Positions 36,117 through 45,536 of a stretch of DNA of 64,000 bases are shown here, piece after piece (position 1 is the first letter of the stretch; each line of letters opens with the position of its first letter). The stretch is from an uncultured Flavobacteriaceae bacterium. Its GTDB lineage: Bacteria > Bacteroidota > Bacteroidia > Flavobacteriales > Flavobacteriaceae. Made by a program: the position numbers and the translations under genes. The notes beneath the pieces were generated by a model. That model did not search any database. It was not told the origin of the DNA and was given only the letters and a program-made list of their open reading frames with translations. The stretch is taken from positions 1 through 64,000 of the forward strand of contig CANMXP010000008.1 of NCBI GenBank assembly GCA_947501845.1, written 5' to 3'.

Positions 36117-38996
36117 TTATTCTGGTATAAAGTTTTTATCTTTTACTAAGACCCATTTATCAAATTCAAATCCATCTTCTCGCATTGAGAAAGAAACAAC
36201 ATATTCGCCTGCTTCTTTAAAATCAAGCGTTATTTTTTGTGGAATCCCACAGTGATTTTCTGGTACACGTTGTGCCGAAGACCACGTCCATCTATGTTTT
36301 CCTTTGCACCACTGCATACGTGCTCCACTTTCTGGCCAATCTCCATTAACACCAACATGCAAACCGTTATCTTCACTTCCTGTAGAATAAGCCAGAGCCC
36401 AAACATAATACGTTCCTGGATTCGTAATTTTAACTTTGTAAGATACTATGCCTCCAGTACCTGAAACTGGAAAGAAATTTTCTCCTGCTATTAACTTATC
36501 ATCATGTGTTACCCTTGTATCTGGCAACGCTTCAATATAAGCACCTTTACTAGCAGTAGCGGAGTGATTCTCTATAGTATCTCCCGAAAAAGGAATATCA
36601 TCACTATTAGATCGAATATACCAATCTCTTTTTGTTCCATTATTGGTTTTATCATGGAAGTTTTCTGCTTCTACCTCTAAAATACCGTGCTTTTCTACAA
36701 AGGGTTCTGCTTCTTTAAGGGCTTTAGCTACTTGCAAATAAGTATCTGGGGTTAAAGTTAAAGCACTCCATCGCCCTCTAGACCACGCTGTTTCATCATT
36801 TTCGGGGATTTTACCATTGGTCACAGCTTTAGAAAGCACCTCAATAATATCATTTTTATGAAGGTATAAATCTAAATGGTGCCTTGTTGTAAAAAAAGAA
36901 GATTTTGTTGGAGGGTTTACCAATGTGCTTACTTCTTTTCCATTTATTTTTATTTTATAAACAGATTCTCCATCATTTTCAGCCATAGTAGTTAATACAG
37001 CTTTATATAACCCTGTTTCTCCTTTAAATAACGTTGTTGCACCAGCAAACTTATCTCGTTGCTCCTTATTTGATGCATCTATTGACAATACACCATTATT
37101 ACCCTGATCTACATAATAAACAGCCTTACTCGCTTTATTGATTTCGAAATCTGATAAGGCTTTTAAAGTTATGATGCTATTATTTTTATGTTTTTTAACA
37201 TGCGTTATTTTTTTTGTAGCAATTAGTAATGCAACCCAATCCTTATCATTATTTGGAGGTAAACCTATAGAAACAGCACGTCCCCCTTTTATTGTTTTTA
37301 CAGTGCCTTTTACTAAACTACCGCCTGTCCTCGGGTTATACCATTTTACGGCAAACTTAGAATTAAAACCATATAGATTAATTTTCGTTTCAACAACTTT
37401 CGGCAAGTAAACAACATAGGTACTACCATTTTCTGCAAACACGTAATCATCAGGATTATCTGTTAGACCATCGGCCGATTGCATTTTTGTAAATGGCACA
37501 TACTTTTGAAAAAAGTCTAAAGCATGCTTAGTTTGATCCCATAATAGATCTCTAGAGCGCCAATCTTCACATTTTAAATCGTTATGCGCAAATCTATATC
37601 CAAAATACCATTCAACTCCTGCACCTCCTGCCATTAAGTTACCCCACAAAACCTGAGATCTTATCTCGTTATGTTCTGGGTCGTCAGCATCAGGCTTCGC
37701 CCCAGTATCGGCTGGTCCTATTTCATCTTGGCAAATCACCCATCGTTTTCCTGATTTTTTGGAAACATCTACAAACCTAACAATTCTATCATGTACATTT
37801 TTTGGTTTACTTGTTTGCATAGAAGGCCCATCCAAATATTCAAATCCTAATAGAGGGTCAAGAAATACTTCTTGCGATTTACTACCAGCATGTGTATGTA
37901 AAACCACCAGATTCTTGTAAGGATCATGGGTTTTTATATATTTTGCCATAGCCTTTCTATCTTTATCATCTTGTCCTTTAGGCGTCCAATGTAACGGACC
38001 ATTCTCTTCTCCTAAATTCCAGGTTATTCCTAAATGATGAGAAAAACGTGCAATAAGTTCCTTATAATATAGTTTACGTTGCACTTTTAATTGGCCTATA
38101 TCTAATAACAATTCATTTTCTGTTTCCTGGGTTACAATATGAAGCATTAAGCCCAATGTATCCATATGATCGAAAACAACCTCCCACTGGTCTAATTTAC
38201 TACAGTCAAACCTGTAACGCTCATTAACATCGTTCCAAGGCCAGACATCCTTACCATCTCCCTGAACATTCATAGTAAGGAAGTAAACAGAATTCATATC
38301 TTCTGAACTTAAATAATTCAAGGCACCAATAATATTTTTTCCCTTCCCATTCTTCCATGTTGGATCTCCTGTTTTCCAATCTTTTGCGTGAGGCTCGTAT
38401 TTATGTGACGGTGGTGTTTGATCAAATTCGTAATAACCTAAAAAACTTTCTGGGCTATCTGCCCCTCCTTTAAGAAAGTAATCTTTAGTTTCCTGAAATT
38501 GAAGATACCCAGTATCCGTATAACTTAAGCGCCCTTTTCCTCTAAAATCACGACCTGTCTTATCGGATTTTTCAATTGAAAAGTTACCTTTTAGCCCATC
38601 AAACAGAACAGCTTCTCCTTTATTTGGATCATCATTTACAGCAATAGCCTTACCTTTTCTAAAAGAAACCTGGTAAGTCCATTCTCCAATGGCATCTGGT
38701 GTAAACCTAACCCGCCATACATTACCCCTATCCGCACTTGTTTCACCAGCATTACCATCAGCTGCATAAAACCCTGGTATCACATAGGTCTTATTATTAT
38801 TCGTAAACGTTACATTTAATCGATAATCTAAAAATGGGTTTTCATCACCATTTTCGGCTAATTCTTCGCCTGTAAAACTAAGCGTAACTTTGTGCCACTT
38901 CTTTAACTCGCCTTCAATGGACACCTTTGAATCTTGTGAATAAACAGGTTTAATAAATAAAAAAGATAAACCTATTAAAATAAATATGCTCTTCAT
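36117..38996 (-). CDS. DUF5060-containing putative glycoside hydrolase
   Basis: I start at the ATG at 38996, which puts a signal peptide (MKSIFILIGLSFLFIKPVYS) first. The protein has 959 residues. An N-terminal DUF5060 Ig-like domain (about 20-140) contains KWHKVTLSF and a DAIGEWTYQVSF segment. A TIM-barrel-like central part has candidate acids in WNLGEENGPLHW near residue 329 and VICQDEIGPAD near 424. The C-terminal ~150 residues resemble the GH115 C-terminal carbohydrate-binding domain (LEVEAENFHDKTNN, ASKGAYIEALPDT). It is exported. It follows the Gfo/Idh gene by 153 bases on the same strand and probably supplies sugars to that operon. Confidence 0.8.
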   Translation of the reverse strand: MKSIFILIGLSFLFIKPVYSQDSKVSIEGELKKWHKVTLSFTGEELAENGDENPFLDYRLNVTFTNNNKTYVIPGFYAADGNAGETSADRGNVWRVRFTPDAIGEWTYQVSFRKGKAIAVNDDPNKGEAVLFDGLKGNFSIEKSDKTGRDFRGKGRLSYTDTGYLQFQETKDYFLKGGADSPESFLGYYEFDQTPPSHKYEPHAKDWKTGDPTWKNGKGKNIIGALNYLSSEDMNSVYFLTMNVQGDGKDVWPWNDVNERYRFDCSKLDQWEVVFDHMDTLGLMLHIVTQETENELLLDIGQLKVQRKLYYKELIARFSHHLGITWNLGEENGPLHWTPKGQDDKDRKAMAKYIKTHDPYKNLVVLHTHAGSKSQEVFLDPLLGFEYLDGPSMQTSKPKNVHDRIVRFVDVSKKSGKRWVICQDEIGPADTGAKPDADDPEHNEIRSQVLWGNLMAGGAGVEWYFGYRFAHNDLKCEDWRSRDLLWDQTKHALDFFQKYVPFTKMQSADGLTDNPDDYVFAENGSTYVVYLPKVVETKINLYGFNSKFAVKWYNPRTGGSLVKGTVKTIKGGRAVSIGLPPNNDKDWVALLIATKKITHVKKHKNNSIITLKALSDFEINKASKAVYYVDQGNNGVLSIDASNKEQRDKFAGATTLFKGETGLYKAVLTTMAENDGESVYKIKINGKEVSTLVNPPTKSSFFTTRHHLDLYLHKNDIIEVLSKAVTNGKIPENDETAWSRGRWSALTLTPDTYLQVAKALKEAEPFVEKHGILEVEAENFHDKTNNGTKRDWYIRSNSDDIPFSGDTIENHSATASKGAYIEALPDTRVTHDDKLIAGENFFPVSGTGGIVSYKVKITNPGTYYVWALAYSTGSEDNGLHVGVNGDWPESGARMQWCKGKHRWTWSSAQRVPENHCGIPQKITLDFKEAGEYVVSFSMREDGFEFDKWVLVKDKNFIPE

Positions 38997-39149
38997 GTGG
39001 TTGTGTTTATTGATTTTTAATTGTGACATGTAACCTTAAAATAGTTATCAATTGTATGTTTAATGATCATTTTAATCATGTCGGTTTCATTTTATAATGA
39101 ATTCAATGTATGCTTAATTGCATTTTTTGTCGTAAAAACTTATATTATT

Positions 39150-40175
39150 TCATATAAATACGGGCTTATTTACTTTAGCCGATTTGTATACTGCTTCTTG
39201 AGCTTTTAATGTTTTTAGATAGTTTACGCCACTAGTTTCAAATACACCCGTAAAAATGAAATTATCTATAAAATCGCGTTGAAAAATATAACAACAGTCT
39301 CCTGCAAAACCTGTATCATTATGGACGTACGAATGATCTTTTTCATCCTCCCCCAATTTTTGAACAGTAATGCGCCCATCTGAATATAACCTAATACTTC
39401 CTTTAGAACCATCGATTAAATATTCACCAAATGTATATCTCGAATTTTTAAAATTGCTCTCGTTATACCTATTGGCATCCCAAATGGCATGGGCGTTATT
39501 TTTAAAATTTAGAATCATCAACCCTAAATCTTCTCCCTTAATAACAGGGTTCAATCTTTTTAGTATCGAGTAAACACTTTCTATCTCACCAACATGGTAA
39601 CGAAATGTATCTATATAATGAACACCTGTTTCGTAAATAATTAATTTCTCATAATCTCGGAAATAAGGCTGCCTTGACAAATATGCATCATCGCCCCAGC
39701 CATCACCCATACGGGATCTAAAGTTCAAGCTAAATAAATCTCCTACCTCCCCTTGATCAATAATCTTTTTTATTTCTCTATGCCAAGGTTGGAATCTAAA
39801 ATTTTCATGAACCACAAAATGCACGCCTTTTTTTAAGGCATAACTTACTATTTCCTCAGATTCTGCCAGGGTTGGAGCAAGGGGCTTTTGACAAATTATA
39901 TGTACCCCATGATCTGCTGCAAACTTGCACATTTCCAGATGTGTTTCTGGAGGCGTAATAATATCTACAAAATCTGGTTTTTCTTTTATAATCATCTCCC
40001 TATAATCGGAGTAATGATTTTTCACACCATAAGCATTCATAATGCCCATAGCTCTTTTTTCATTGGAATTACAAAGTGCTGTTATTTCTACTTCTGGAAT
40101 GCGATTCCATGCTTCATATTGAAACTTACTAAAATAACCCGCACCTATAGCAACCCCTTTTAATTTAGTCTTCAT
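39150..40175 (-). CDS. Gfo/Idh/MocA-family dehydrogenase
   Basis: The ATG at 40175 overlaps the MFS stop by 11 bases and places the Rossmann fold at the N-terminus. The longer reading adds an implausible leader. The protein has 341 residues: the NAD(P)-binding start KGVAIGAGYFSKFQYEAW, the EKP-type motif as CQKPLAPTL, and a C-terminal sheet with YETGVHYIDTFRYHVG, where the His is the usual catalytic residue. The substrate is a sugar or cyclitol derivative that cannot be specified. Its place after the transporter and DUF1537 kinase suggests oxidation of an imported acid sugar or its epimer. Confidence 0.85.
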   Translation of the reverse strand: MKTKLKGVAIGAGYFSKFQYEAWNRIPEVEITALCNSNEKRAMGIMNAYGVKNHYSDYREMIIKEKPDFVDIITPPETHLEMCKFAADHGVHIICQKPLAPTLAESEEIVSYALKKGVHFVVHENFRFQPWHREIKKIIDQGEVGDLFSLNFRSRMGDGWGDDAYLSRQPYFRDYEKLIIYETGVHYIDTFRYHVGEIESVYSILKRLNPVIKGEDLGLMILNFKNNAHAIWDANRYNESNFKNSRYTFGEYLIDGSKGSIRLYSDGRITVQKLGEDEKDHSYVHNDTGFAGDCCYIFQRDFIDNFIFTGVFETSGVNYLKTLKAQEAVYKSAKVNKPVFI

Positions 40176-41427
40176 AACGTATTTCTTTAGCAGAATCCAT
40201 AAACAACCAGCAAACAATAGCAACAACGCCTAAAAAAGCAGCAATAAAAAAGAACGGTTCGTTAGAACCTGTCCAAGCCATTAAATAAGGAAATGCCAAT
40301 GCTGTAGAAAAGGATCCTAAATTACCTGCCATATTCATCATACCAGAAACCTTTCCAGAGTTTTCTTTTCCAATATCCATACAGAATGCCCAAGAAGGGC
40401 TCAAGGTCATATCTGCTCCAAAAATGGCTACCGACAAGCATAAAACGGCTCCTAAGGCTGTTTCCATATACAAACTGGAAAGAATACCTATAACCACTAA
40501 ACAAAAACCTGTAATTGCTGGTACGCGTCTGGATAATTTCCATTTTCCTTTTTTATAAATGGCATCAACCGTGTAGCCCGACACCCAATTACCAACAGCT
40601 CCCGCAAGCAACGGTAACATGGCATAAAACCCAGTAGTGACTAAATTTAAGTTGTATTTTGCCTTGATATATGGAAACAACCACGTTAACATGAAAAAGA
40701 AAATAAAGTTACTTCCTATATATTGTATCATTGCCAAGATCACATTTTTAGACCCTAGAATACGGCTTAAGGGTAAAACACTTTTTGTCTTTTCTTCTTG
40801 TTGACGGTTTTCTATGATATATGTTTTCTCAGCGTCAGATATACCACCATGCTCTTCTGGTTTATTTCTAAATAAAAAATAGAATAGTACAGAACATACA
40901 ATTCCTACGGCCCCAAAAAAATAAAAAATGGCTCTCCAGCCCCAAGCATCTATCAAATAAGCAACTAAAGGCAACGCAAAAGCTGCTCCTAATCTTGATC
41001 CTGAAAAATTGATGCCTTGAAAAATACCACGCTCTTTTAATGGCACCCACGAAAATGCTGCTCTTGAAATATTAGGGAATGCCCCTGCTTCTCCAGCTCC
41101 AAAAATAAATCGGCATACAAGCATCGAGATATAATTCCAGGCAGCGCCAGTAAACGCAGTAAAAACAGACCATAATATCATGATATATGTCATAACTTTA
41201 CGCACGCCATATTTATCACCTAGCGCACCTCCTGGCACTTGAAATAAAGCATAACCTAATGCAAAAGCACTTAAAACCCATCCCATTTGAATATCGGTAA
41301 GATTTAAATCCCCGCTAATGGAATCTTTAGCTGATGAAATACACACACGATCTATATACAACAATAGAGTAATAAAAAAAGAACCTGCAAAGAACCCATA
41401 TCTTCTGGATGGTATTGGTTGACTCAT
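40165..41427 (-). CDS. MFS transporter, anion:cation symporter (ACS) family, probable acid-sugar importer
   Basis: This 420-residue protein has 12 predicted membrane helices. Family marks are LYIDRVCISSAKDSISGDLN in helix 1, GALGDKYGVRKVMT in loop 2-3, and RFIFGAGEAGAFPNISRAAF in helix 4 of ACS-family carriers such as ExuT and GudP. The RFIFGAGEAGAFPN stretch is typical of hexuronate, glucarate and galactonate permeases. Its gene partners (DUF1537 kinase, TtuC-like dehydrogenase, GntR regulator with a UxuR-like operator) fit import of a uronate or other acid sugar. Confidence 0.88.
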   Translation of the reverse strand: MSQPIPSRRYGFFAGSFFITLLLYIDRVCISSAKDSISGDLNLTDIQMGWVLSAFALGYALFQVPGGALGDKYGVRKVMTYIMILWSVFTAFTGAAWNYISMLVCRFIFGAGEAGAFPNISRAAFSWVPLKERGIFQGINFSGSRLGAAFALPLVAYLIDAWGWRAIFYFFGAVGIVCSVLFYFLFRNKPEEHGGISDAEKTYIIENRQQEEKTKSVLPLSRILGSKNVILAMIQYIGSNFIFFFMLTWLFPYIKAKYNLNLVTTGFYAMLPLLAGAVGNWVSGYTVDAIYKKGKWKLSRRVPAITGFCLVVIGILSSLYMETALGAVLCLSVAIFGADMTLSPSWAFCMDIGKENSGKVSGMMNMAGNLGSFSTALAFPYLMAWTGSNEPFFFIAAFLGVVAIVCWLFMDSAKEIRYED

Positions 41428-41429
41428 AT

Positions 41430-42830
41430 TTATGATAGTTTTTGAATTATTGTTAAAAGTGATTTCTCACTGCCTACATTACCAGGAAATACTATGTATC
41501 GTAATTTTGGAAACTTTGTTTCTTCACCCATTTCCCAAACAGGAATGCCTGATTCTATTTGACCTAGAACCTTAGAACGTTTCATTCCCAAACCTTTTAT
41601 GGCCAAATCATGTGATGTAATACCGCCCTTAGCTAATACATATTTAGGGCGCACACTTATACCTTTAATCAAAGTAACTAAAGCATAAGATACTTTAGAG
41701 GCTATATCTATATTAGAATTGGCGTTTGCCCCTGTTATTAATTTTCTACTGGTATAAATAATAACATCATGACCATTTGCTATATTTTTATCTACTTTAG
41801 AAATAACAGATGCTAAATATAAATCTGCTCCCGCTTTTAATATAGTATCAACATTCACTTCAATGATGTTGCTTTCATCATAATGTTTTAAAGCACAATT
41901 AAGTTGTTGGGACGATTTAGGGACATAAGACCCTACAATGGTTATACCTCCTGTTTGACGACCTGAATCAATGATTTTTTCTGAAGTCAACAAAGGTTTT
42001 GGTTCCAATCCAATATAGGAAGGCACAAACGAACTTGAGGTACGGTATACAAATTTTTTACCTGATTTTTCAGCTAATAACAGCGCTTGTACAACCTTAT
42101 CTAAATCATGATAATTTAAAGCATTTAAAATACAAAAGGTATCAGCACGCAAAGTCTTAATCTGCTCACAAAGCCATGCTTCATTTTTACTTCTAATAGT
42201 TTCAACCGATAATGAAAAAACATCTGAAGCCTTTACTTGCCCATCTGTTTTTTCTTGAATCCATTCTTTCAAATCTGCTTTAGAATATGAAAAAGTATGG
42301 TCTTGAGAAAACGGTGTTTCGTTAACTGGAACTAAATAATCACCATCAGCAATATAATGTACATCATTCACCGTAACACGGTTTCCTTCAAACATAACAG
42401 GAAGAAAAACAGTAATGGCATCATTTAATTTTATGGTGTTTTTTATAACATTAACTTCTGAAAAATGACCTCTTAATGTAGAATCACTTCTACTCACCAT
42501 AGTAAATTCTCTATTTGTAAGTTCTGATGCTTTTATAATATTTCTTGAAATTTGCTCATAAATTTCTGATGATTTTTTTTGTGATAAACTCCTGGAGTTT
42601 GTTAGCAAAAAGAAGATGGGAGTCTCATTTTTAAATTCATGAGTCAATGTTTCTAAATCCCATGTTGTTAAAAGCGGTATATCATATACCGTTTGGTTTC
42701 CAGTAGGGTCATCATCAACCACCACGCAGGTTCTATTCAAATCTTTAAAAAGCATTTTGTTTAAATGCCTATAATTGGAAGTATCCTCTAATGGTAATTG
42801 TTTTGATATGTCTGATAATAAAACGCTCAT
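41430..42830 (-). CDS. Four-carbon acid sugar kinase family protein (DUF1537; OtnK/DtnK-like)
   Basis: The protein has 466 residues. The N-terminal domain begins CVVVDDDPTGNQTVYDIPLL, the DDDxTG substrate motif of the family, followed by FFLLTNSRSLS and SRSDSTLRGHF. The C-terminal nucleotide-binding domain contains GGITIVGSYVPKSSQQL and LAKGGITSHDLAIKGL, whose KGGxTxxD motif contacts ATP. Characterised members phosphorylate D-threonate, D-erythronate or 3-oxo-tetronates at O4. It overlaps the cyclase gene upstream by 4 bases and lies 2 bases from the transporter gene. Confidence 0.88.
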   Translation of the reverse strand: MSVLLSDISKQLPLEDTSNYRHLNKMLFKDLNRTCVVVDDDPTGNQTVYDIPLLTTWDLETLTHEFKNETPIFFLLTNSRSLSQKKSSEIYEQISRNIIKASELTNREFTMVSRSDSTLRGHFSEVNVIKNTIKLNDAITVFLPVMFEGNRVTVNDVHYIADGDYLVPVNETPFSQDHTFSYSKADLKEWIQEKTDGQVKASDVFSLSVETIRSKNEAWLCEQIKTLRADTFCILNALNYHDLDKVVQALLLAEKSGKKFVYRTSSSFVPSYIGLEPKPLLTSEKIIDSGRQTGGITIVGSYVPKSSQQLNCALKHYDESNIIEVNVDTILKAGADLYLASVISKVDKNIANGHDVIIYTSRKLITGANANSNIDIASKVSYALVTLIKGISVRPKYVLAKGGITSHDLAIKGLGMKRSKVLGQIESGIPVWEMGEETKFPKLRYIVFPGNVGSEKSLLTIIQKLS

Positions 42831-43465
42831 AAATATTTCTCAATGGCTATTACCCGCGCTGGAGCACCATCTCCAGATCCCACTTTTAAAGGCAATGCAA
42901 TTAATTCAACGCAATTCGTTTGCAAGGCATCTATATTAGTAAGCCCCTCAATAATAACGACGCTTTTTAATAAGATTTGGTGTATTTTGGTAACCTCATC
43001 CAAATTATTAACATCTGCTATAGAAGGTGGTTCTACACCTATCATCTTCACTTTTTTATCGATACACCACAAAGCAAGGCTTTCACTTATTCTAGGTAGT
43101 TCGTCTCTATATTTTGGGGTATTTGCATATTCCGACCAGCCTGTCCAAAAAATAAGGCTATCGCCAGCCACAAACTTATCTTTAATATCTTGATGAATGT
43201 GCTCTGGTTTTATTAGCCCTTTAGAACCTAGGTGACGTACATCTATAACCCAAGCTTTTCCAACAAAGCTTGATACTGGAATTTCATCAATAGTTTGATG
43301 GCTTACATTAAAATGAATGGGGGCATCCATATGAGTACCGCAATGCGAGTAAAATGTAAGAGTACTAGCATTCCACCCATCAACATCGAGTATTTTACTA
43401 GTTTCTTTTGAAAAACCAGCAACATCATTTGTATATGTTAATGTAAGATCAACCATGCCATTCAT
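42827..43465 (-). CDS. Cyclase-family (kynurenine formamidase-like) metal-dependent hydrolase
   Basis: The protein has 212 residues. It carries the family signature SHCGTHMDAPIHF (HxGTHxDxPxHF), which binds divalent metal, plus VIDVRHLG, FWTGWSEYAN and the C-terminal LPLKVGSGDGAPARVIA. Family members hydrolyse formylkynurenine, isatin or lactone-type substrates. In this operon a sugar-acid lactone is a reasonable substrate, but this is inference. The stop of the TtuC-like gene is 6 bases upstream and its own stop overlaps the kinase gene by 4 bases. Confidence 0.85.
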   Translation of the reverse strand: MNGMVDLTLTYTNDVAGFSKETSKILDVDGWNASTLTFYSHCGTHMDAPIHFNVSHQTIDEIPVSSFVGKAWVIDVRHLGSKGLIKPEHIHQDIKDKFVAGDSLIFWTGWSEYANTPKYRDELPRISESLALWCIDKKVKMIGVEPPSIADVNNLDEVTKIHQILLKSVVIIEGLTNIDALQTNCVELIALPLKVGSGDGAPARVIAIEKYL

Positions 43466-43471
43466 TGTCTG

Positions 43472-44518
43472 TTACAGGTTTTTTATTACGGCGTCTGCCA
43501 CATCAGAAGTACTTGCGCTACCACCTAAATCTTTGGTAAGCACACCTTCTGCAGTACTTTTATCTATAGCTTCCATAATATTATTAGCTGCTTCAACTTC
43601 TCCTAAATGCTCCAACATAATAGCCGCAGACCATATTTGCCCATAAGGATTTGCTATATTTTGACCAGCAATATCGGGAGCCGAGCCATGAATAGGTTCA
43701 AACATAGATGGAAAATCCTTTTCTGGGTTAATATTACCACTACCTCCTAGACCTAAGCTTCCCATAACAGCACCACCTAAATCACTTAAAATATCTCCAA
43801 AAAGATTGGTTGTTAGAACAACATCAAACACCTCTGGCTTTAAAACAAAACTAGCTGTAGAATTATCAATATACATTTGGTCATGTTCTACATCTGGATA
43901 TTGTGCTGCGATTTCTGTAATAACACGATCCCAGTAAGACAAGCTATTAATCAATGTATTTGACTTTGTAATATGAGTCACTTTGTTTCTCCTTTTTCTG
44001 GCCAATTTAAATGCATAATGTGCTACACGCTCAATACCTTTTCTTGTAAAAATACTTGTATCTATGCCCATACCGTTTTCAGAATCTGGAAGGTATTGAC
44101 TCCCCACTTGCACAAATTCGCCTTCTGTATTTTCTCTAACAATTACAAAATCTATATGCTTTTCTGTTCTTAAAGGACGTTGTACACCAGGATACGTTCT
44201 TACTGGTCTGTAATTGACATACTGGTCGAAATTTGTTCGTACTTTGAATGTATAGTCTTTGGCTGGCAACGTGTCATCAACCTCTGGAAGTCCAACCGAT
44301 CCAAAGTAAACAGCATCATAGCCTTTAAGTGTCTCTAAACCATCTTCTGGTAGAAACTTTCCGTTTTTTAAATAATAACCTGCTCCCCAATCAAACGTTT
44401 CTGAAGTAATGTTAAAACTATGTTTTTCGGCTACTGCTTCTAAAACTCTATACCCTTCTGGTACTATTTCATTTCCTATACCATCACCTGGTACTACTGC
44501 AATATTGTAATTTTTCAC
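43472..44518 (-). CDS. Isopropylmalate/tartrate dehydrogenase family beta-decarboxylating dehydrogenase
   Basis: The protein has 348 residues and all the family marks: VVPGDGIGNEIVPEGYRVLE at the N-terminus, VIVRENTEGEFVQVG, KSNTLINSLSYWD with the catalytic Lys, NLFGDILSDLGG with metal-binding Asp residues, and MFEPIHGSAPDIAGQNIANP. It is closer in pattern to TtuC/DmlA (tartrate and D-malate dehydrogenases) than to LeuB. No leucine genes are nearby. Next to a DUF1537 kinase it may oxidise and decarboxylate a phosphorylated C4 acid sugar, taking the place of PdxA2, which is inference. Confidence 0.85.
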   Translation of the reverse strand: MKNYNIAVVPGDGIGNEIVPEGYRVLEAVAEKHSFNITSETFDWGAGYYLKNGKFLPEDGLETLKGYDAVYFGSVGLPEVDDTLPAKDYTFKVRTNFDQYVNYRPVRTYPGVQRPLRTEKHIDFVIVRENTEGEFVQVGSQYLPDSENGMGIDTSIFTRKGIERVAHYAFKLARKRRNKVTHITKSNTLINSLSYWDRVITEIAAQYPDVEHDQMYIDNSTASFVLKPEVFDVVLTTNLFGDILSDLGGAVMGSLGLGGSGNINPEKDFPSMFEPIHGSAPDIAGQNIANPYGQIWSAAIMLEHLGEVEAANNIMEAIDKSTAEGVLTKDLGGSASTSDVADAVIKNL

Positions 44519-44530
44519 TTTTTATAATTT

Positions 44531-45154
44531 TTATTGGTCGAATAATAAATCTCTTGATTTTTTAATATGTTCTCTGGCGAATTTTTCTGCTGCGTCTTCG
44601 TCTCCTTTTTCTATAGCGTTAATAATTTTAAAATGCTCGTCTAACGTTTCTTCTGGTGGCCGTATTAACCCGTGACCAATCACCTTCTCATGAATATTCC
44701 CGAAAAAATAAATCTTATCTAGGGGAGCATTATCCGTAAGTTTGATTAATAATGAATGAAAAGCTTCATCTGCTTCTGTATAAGCATTAAGGTCAATATC
44801 TTTACTATTAAAAAAAGGACTAAAGCAGTCTTTAAGTTGTTTTATAACATTTTCATCTTTTGATTGCGCCAATAAGCGTGCAGCCATACCTTCTATAGCT
44901 TCTCTACATACATAAATATCTATAATTTCTTTTTTATCCCATGAACGGATATACATACCCCTTCTTGGGATACTTTCAACTAAATATTCATTCTCTAATG
45001 CCAACAAAGCCTTCATTAATGGTGTTCTACTTACACCTAGTAGCTCTGCTATTTTTTCTTGAACTATTTTCTCTCCTGGTTTTAAATCTCCATTTAGGAT
45101 CATCTCTTTCAGTTTTAAGTAAATAGGTTCACTTATACTCGCATGTTCAATCAT
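44531..45154 (-). CDS. GntR-family regulator, FCD (FadR/UxuR) subgroup
   Basis: The ATG at 45154 is chosen because the extra 21 residues of the longer reading are just the translated operator palindrome. The protein has 207 residues: winged helix (KPGEKIVQEKIAELLGVSRT, then PLMKALLALENE and ESIPRRGMYIR), followed by the FCD effector domain (CREAIEGMAARLLA; EADEAFHSLLIKLTDNAPL; HEKVIGHGLI) with the His and Asp residues that usually bind metal. The first gene of the acid-sugar operon, it should bind the palindrome over its own start codon and be released by a pathway intermediate. Confidence 0.9.
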   Translation of the reverse strand: MIEHASISEPIYLKLKEMILNGDLKPGEKIVQEKIAELLGVSRTPLMKALLALENEYLVESIPRRGMYIRSWDKKEIIDIYVCREAIEGMAARLLAQSKDENVIKQLKDCFSPFFNSKDIDLNAYTEADEAFHSLLIKLTDNAPLDKIYFFGNIHEKVIGHGLIRPPEETLDEHFKIINAIEKGDEDAAEKFAREHIKKSRDLLFDQ

Positions 45155-45203
45155 AAAACCGTAATATTGTATTTTGTATACAAAATACAATATTACGGTT
45201 TTA
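45154..45203. promoter_or_regulatory. 50-bp perfect palindrome, probable GntR operator
   Basis: The two 25-base halves are exact reverse complements, centred on TTGTATACAA at 45174-45183. The left half begins inside the GntR start codon and continues ACCGTAATATTGTATTTTG. The core resembles the E. coli UxuR/ExuR operator (TTGGTATACCAA). A GntR dimer would cover about 16 to 20 bases, so 50 bases could take two dimers or form a cruciform or mRNA hairpin over the start codon. Confidence 0.8.
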
Positions 45204-45536
45204 ATCATAGAAAACAAACTATATTTTTGAATTATATAACCACTCTCTTAAAATTAGAGGCCAACAAATTGTTTAACGTTGATCTGAGAAGGGTTGTGAG
45301 TAAACTAAACAAGTACTTAATATGGTATATTGAACATTATCACCACCTAATAAAACGAATAGTATGACTTCCTGTTTACATATATACAATAGCTTTGTTT
45401 ATTGGTCATAAAAAATAATGAGCATGCTTAAAGCAATGTTTAAATATCAATTTTAAACTTTTTTATTTCCTACAGATATTTTATTAATGAACACATAGCA
45501 TAATAATCTTTAAACATTAACATTTTTACTAAAAAT
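45204..45536. other. Divergent intergenic region between GntR gene and sugar porter
   Basis: This 333-base region separates the two catabolic operons. Beyond the palindrome at its left edge I see AT-rich sequence without a coding ORF. It must hold both promoters, but no close match to TTTG-N19..21-TAnnTTTG was found. Confidence 0.5.

Noticed and set aside
43472-44518. Leucine biosynthesis LeuB
   Set aside because: It has the family motifs, but the neighbours are acid-sugar genes and no leuA, leuC or leuD gene is near. The TtuC/DmlA pattern is the better fit.
45143-45367. Plus-strand ORF reading through the palindrome
   Set aside because: Its first residues are the mirror of the palindrome also read in the minus-strand leader. 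It is an artefact of the operator.
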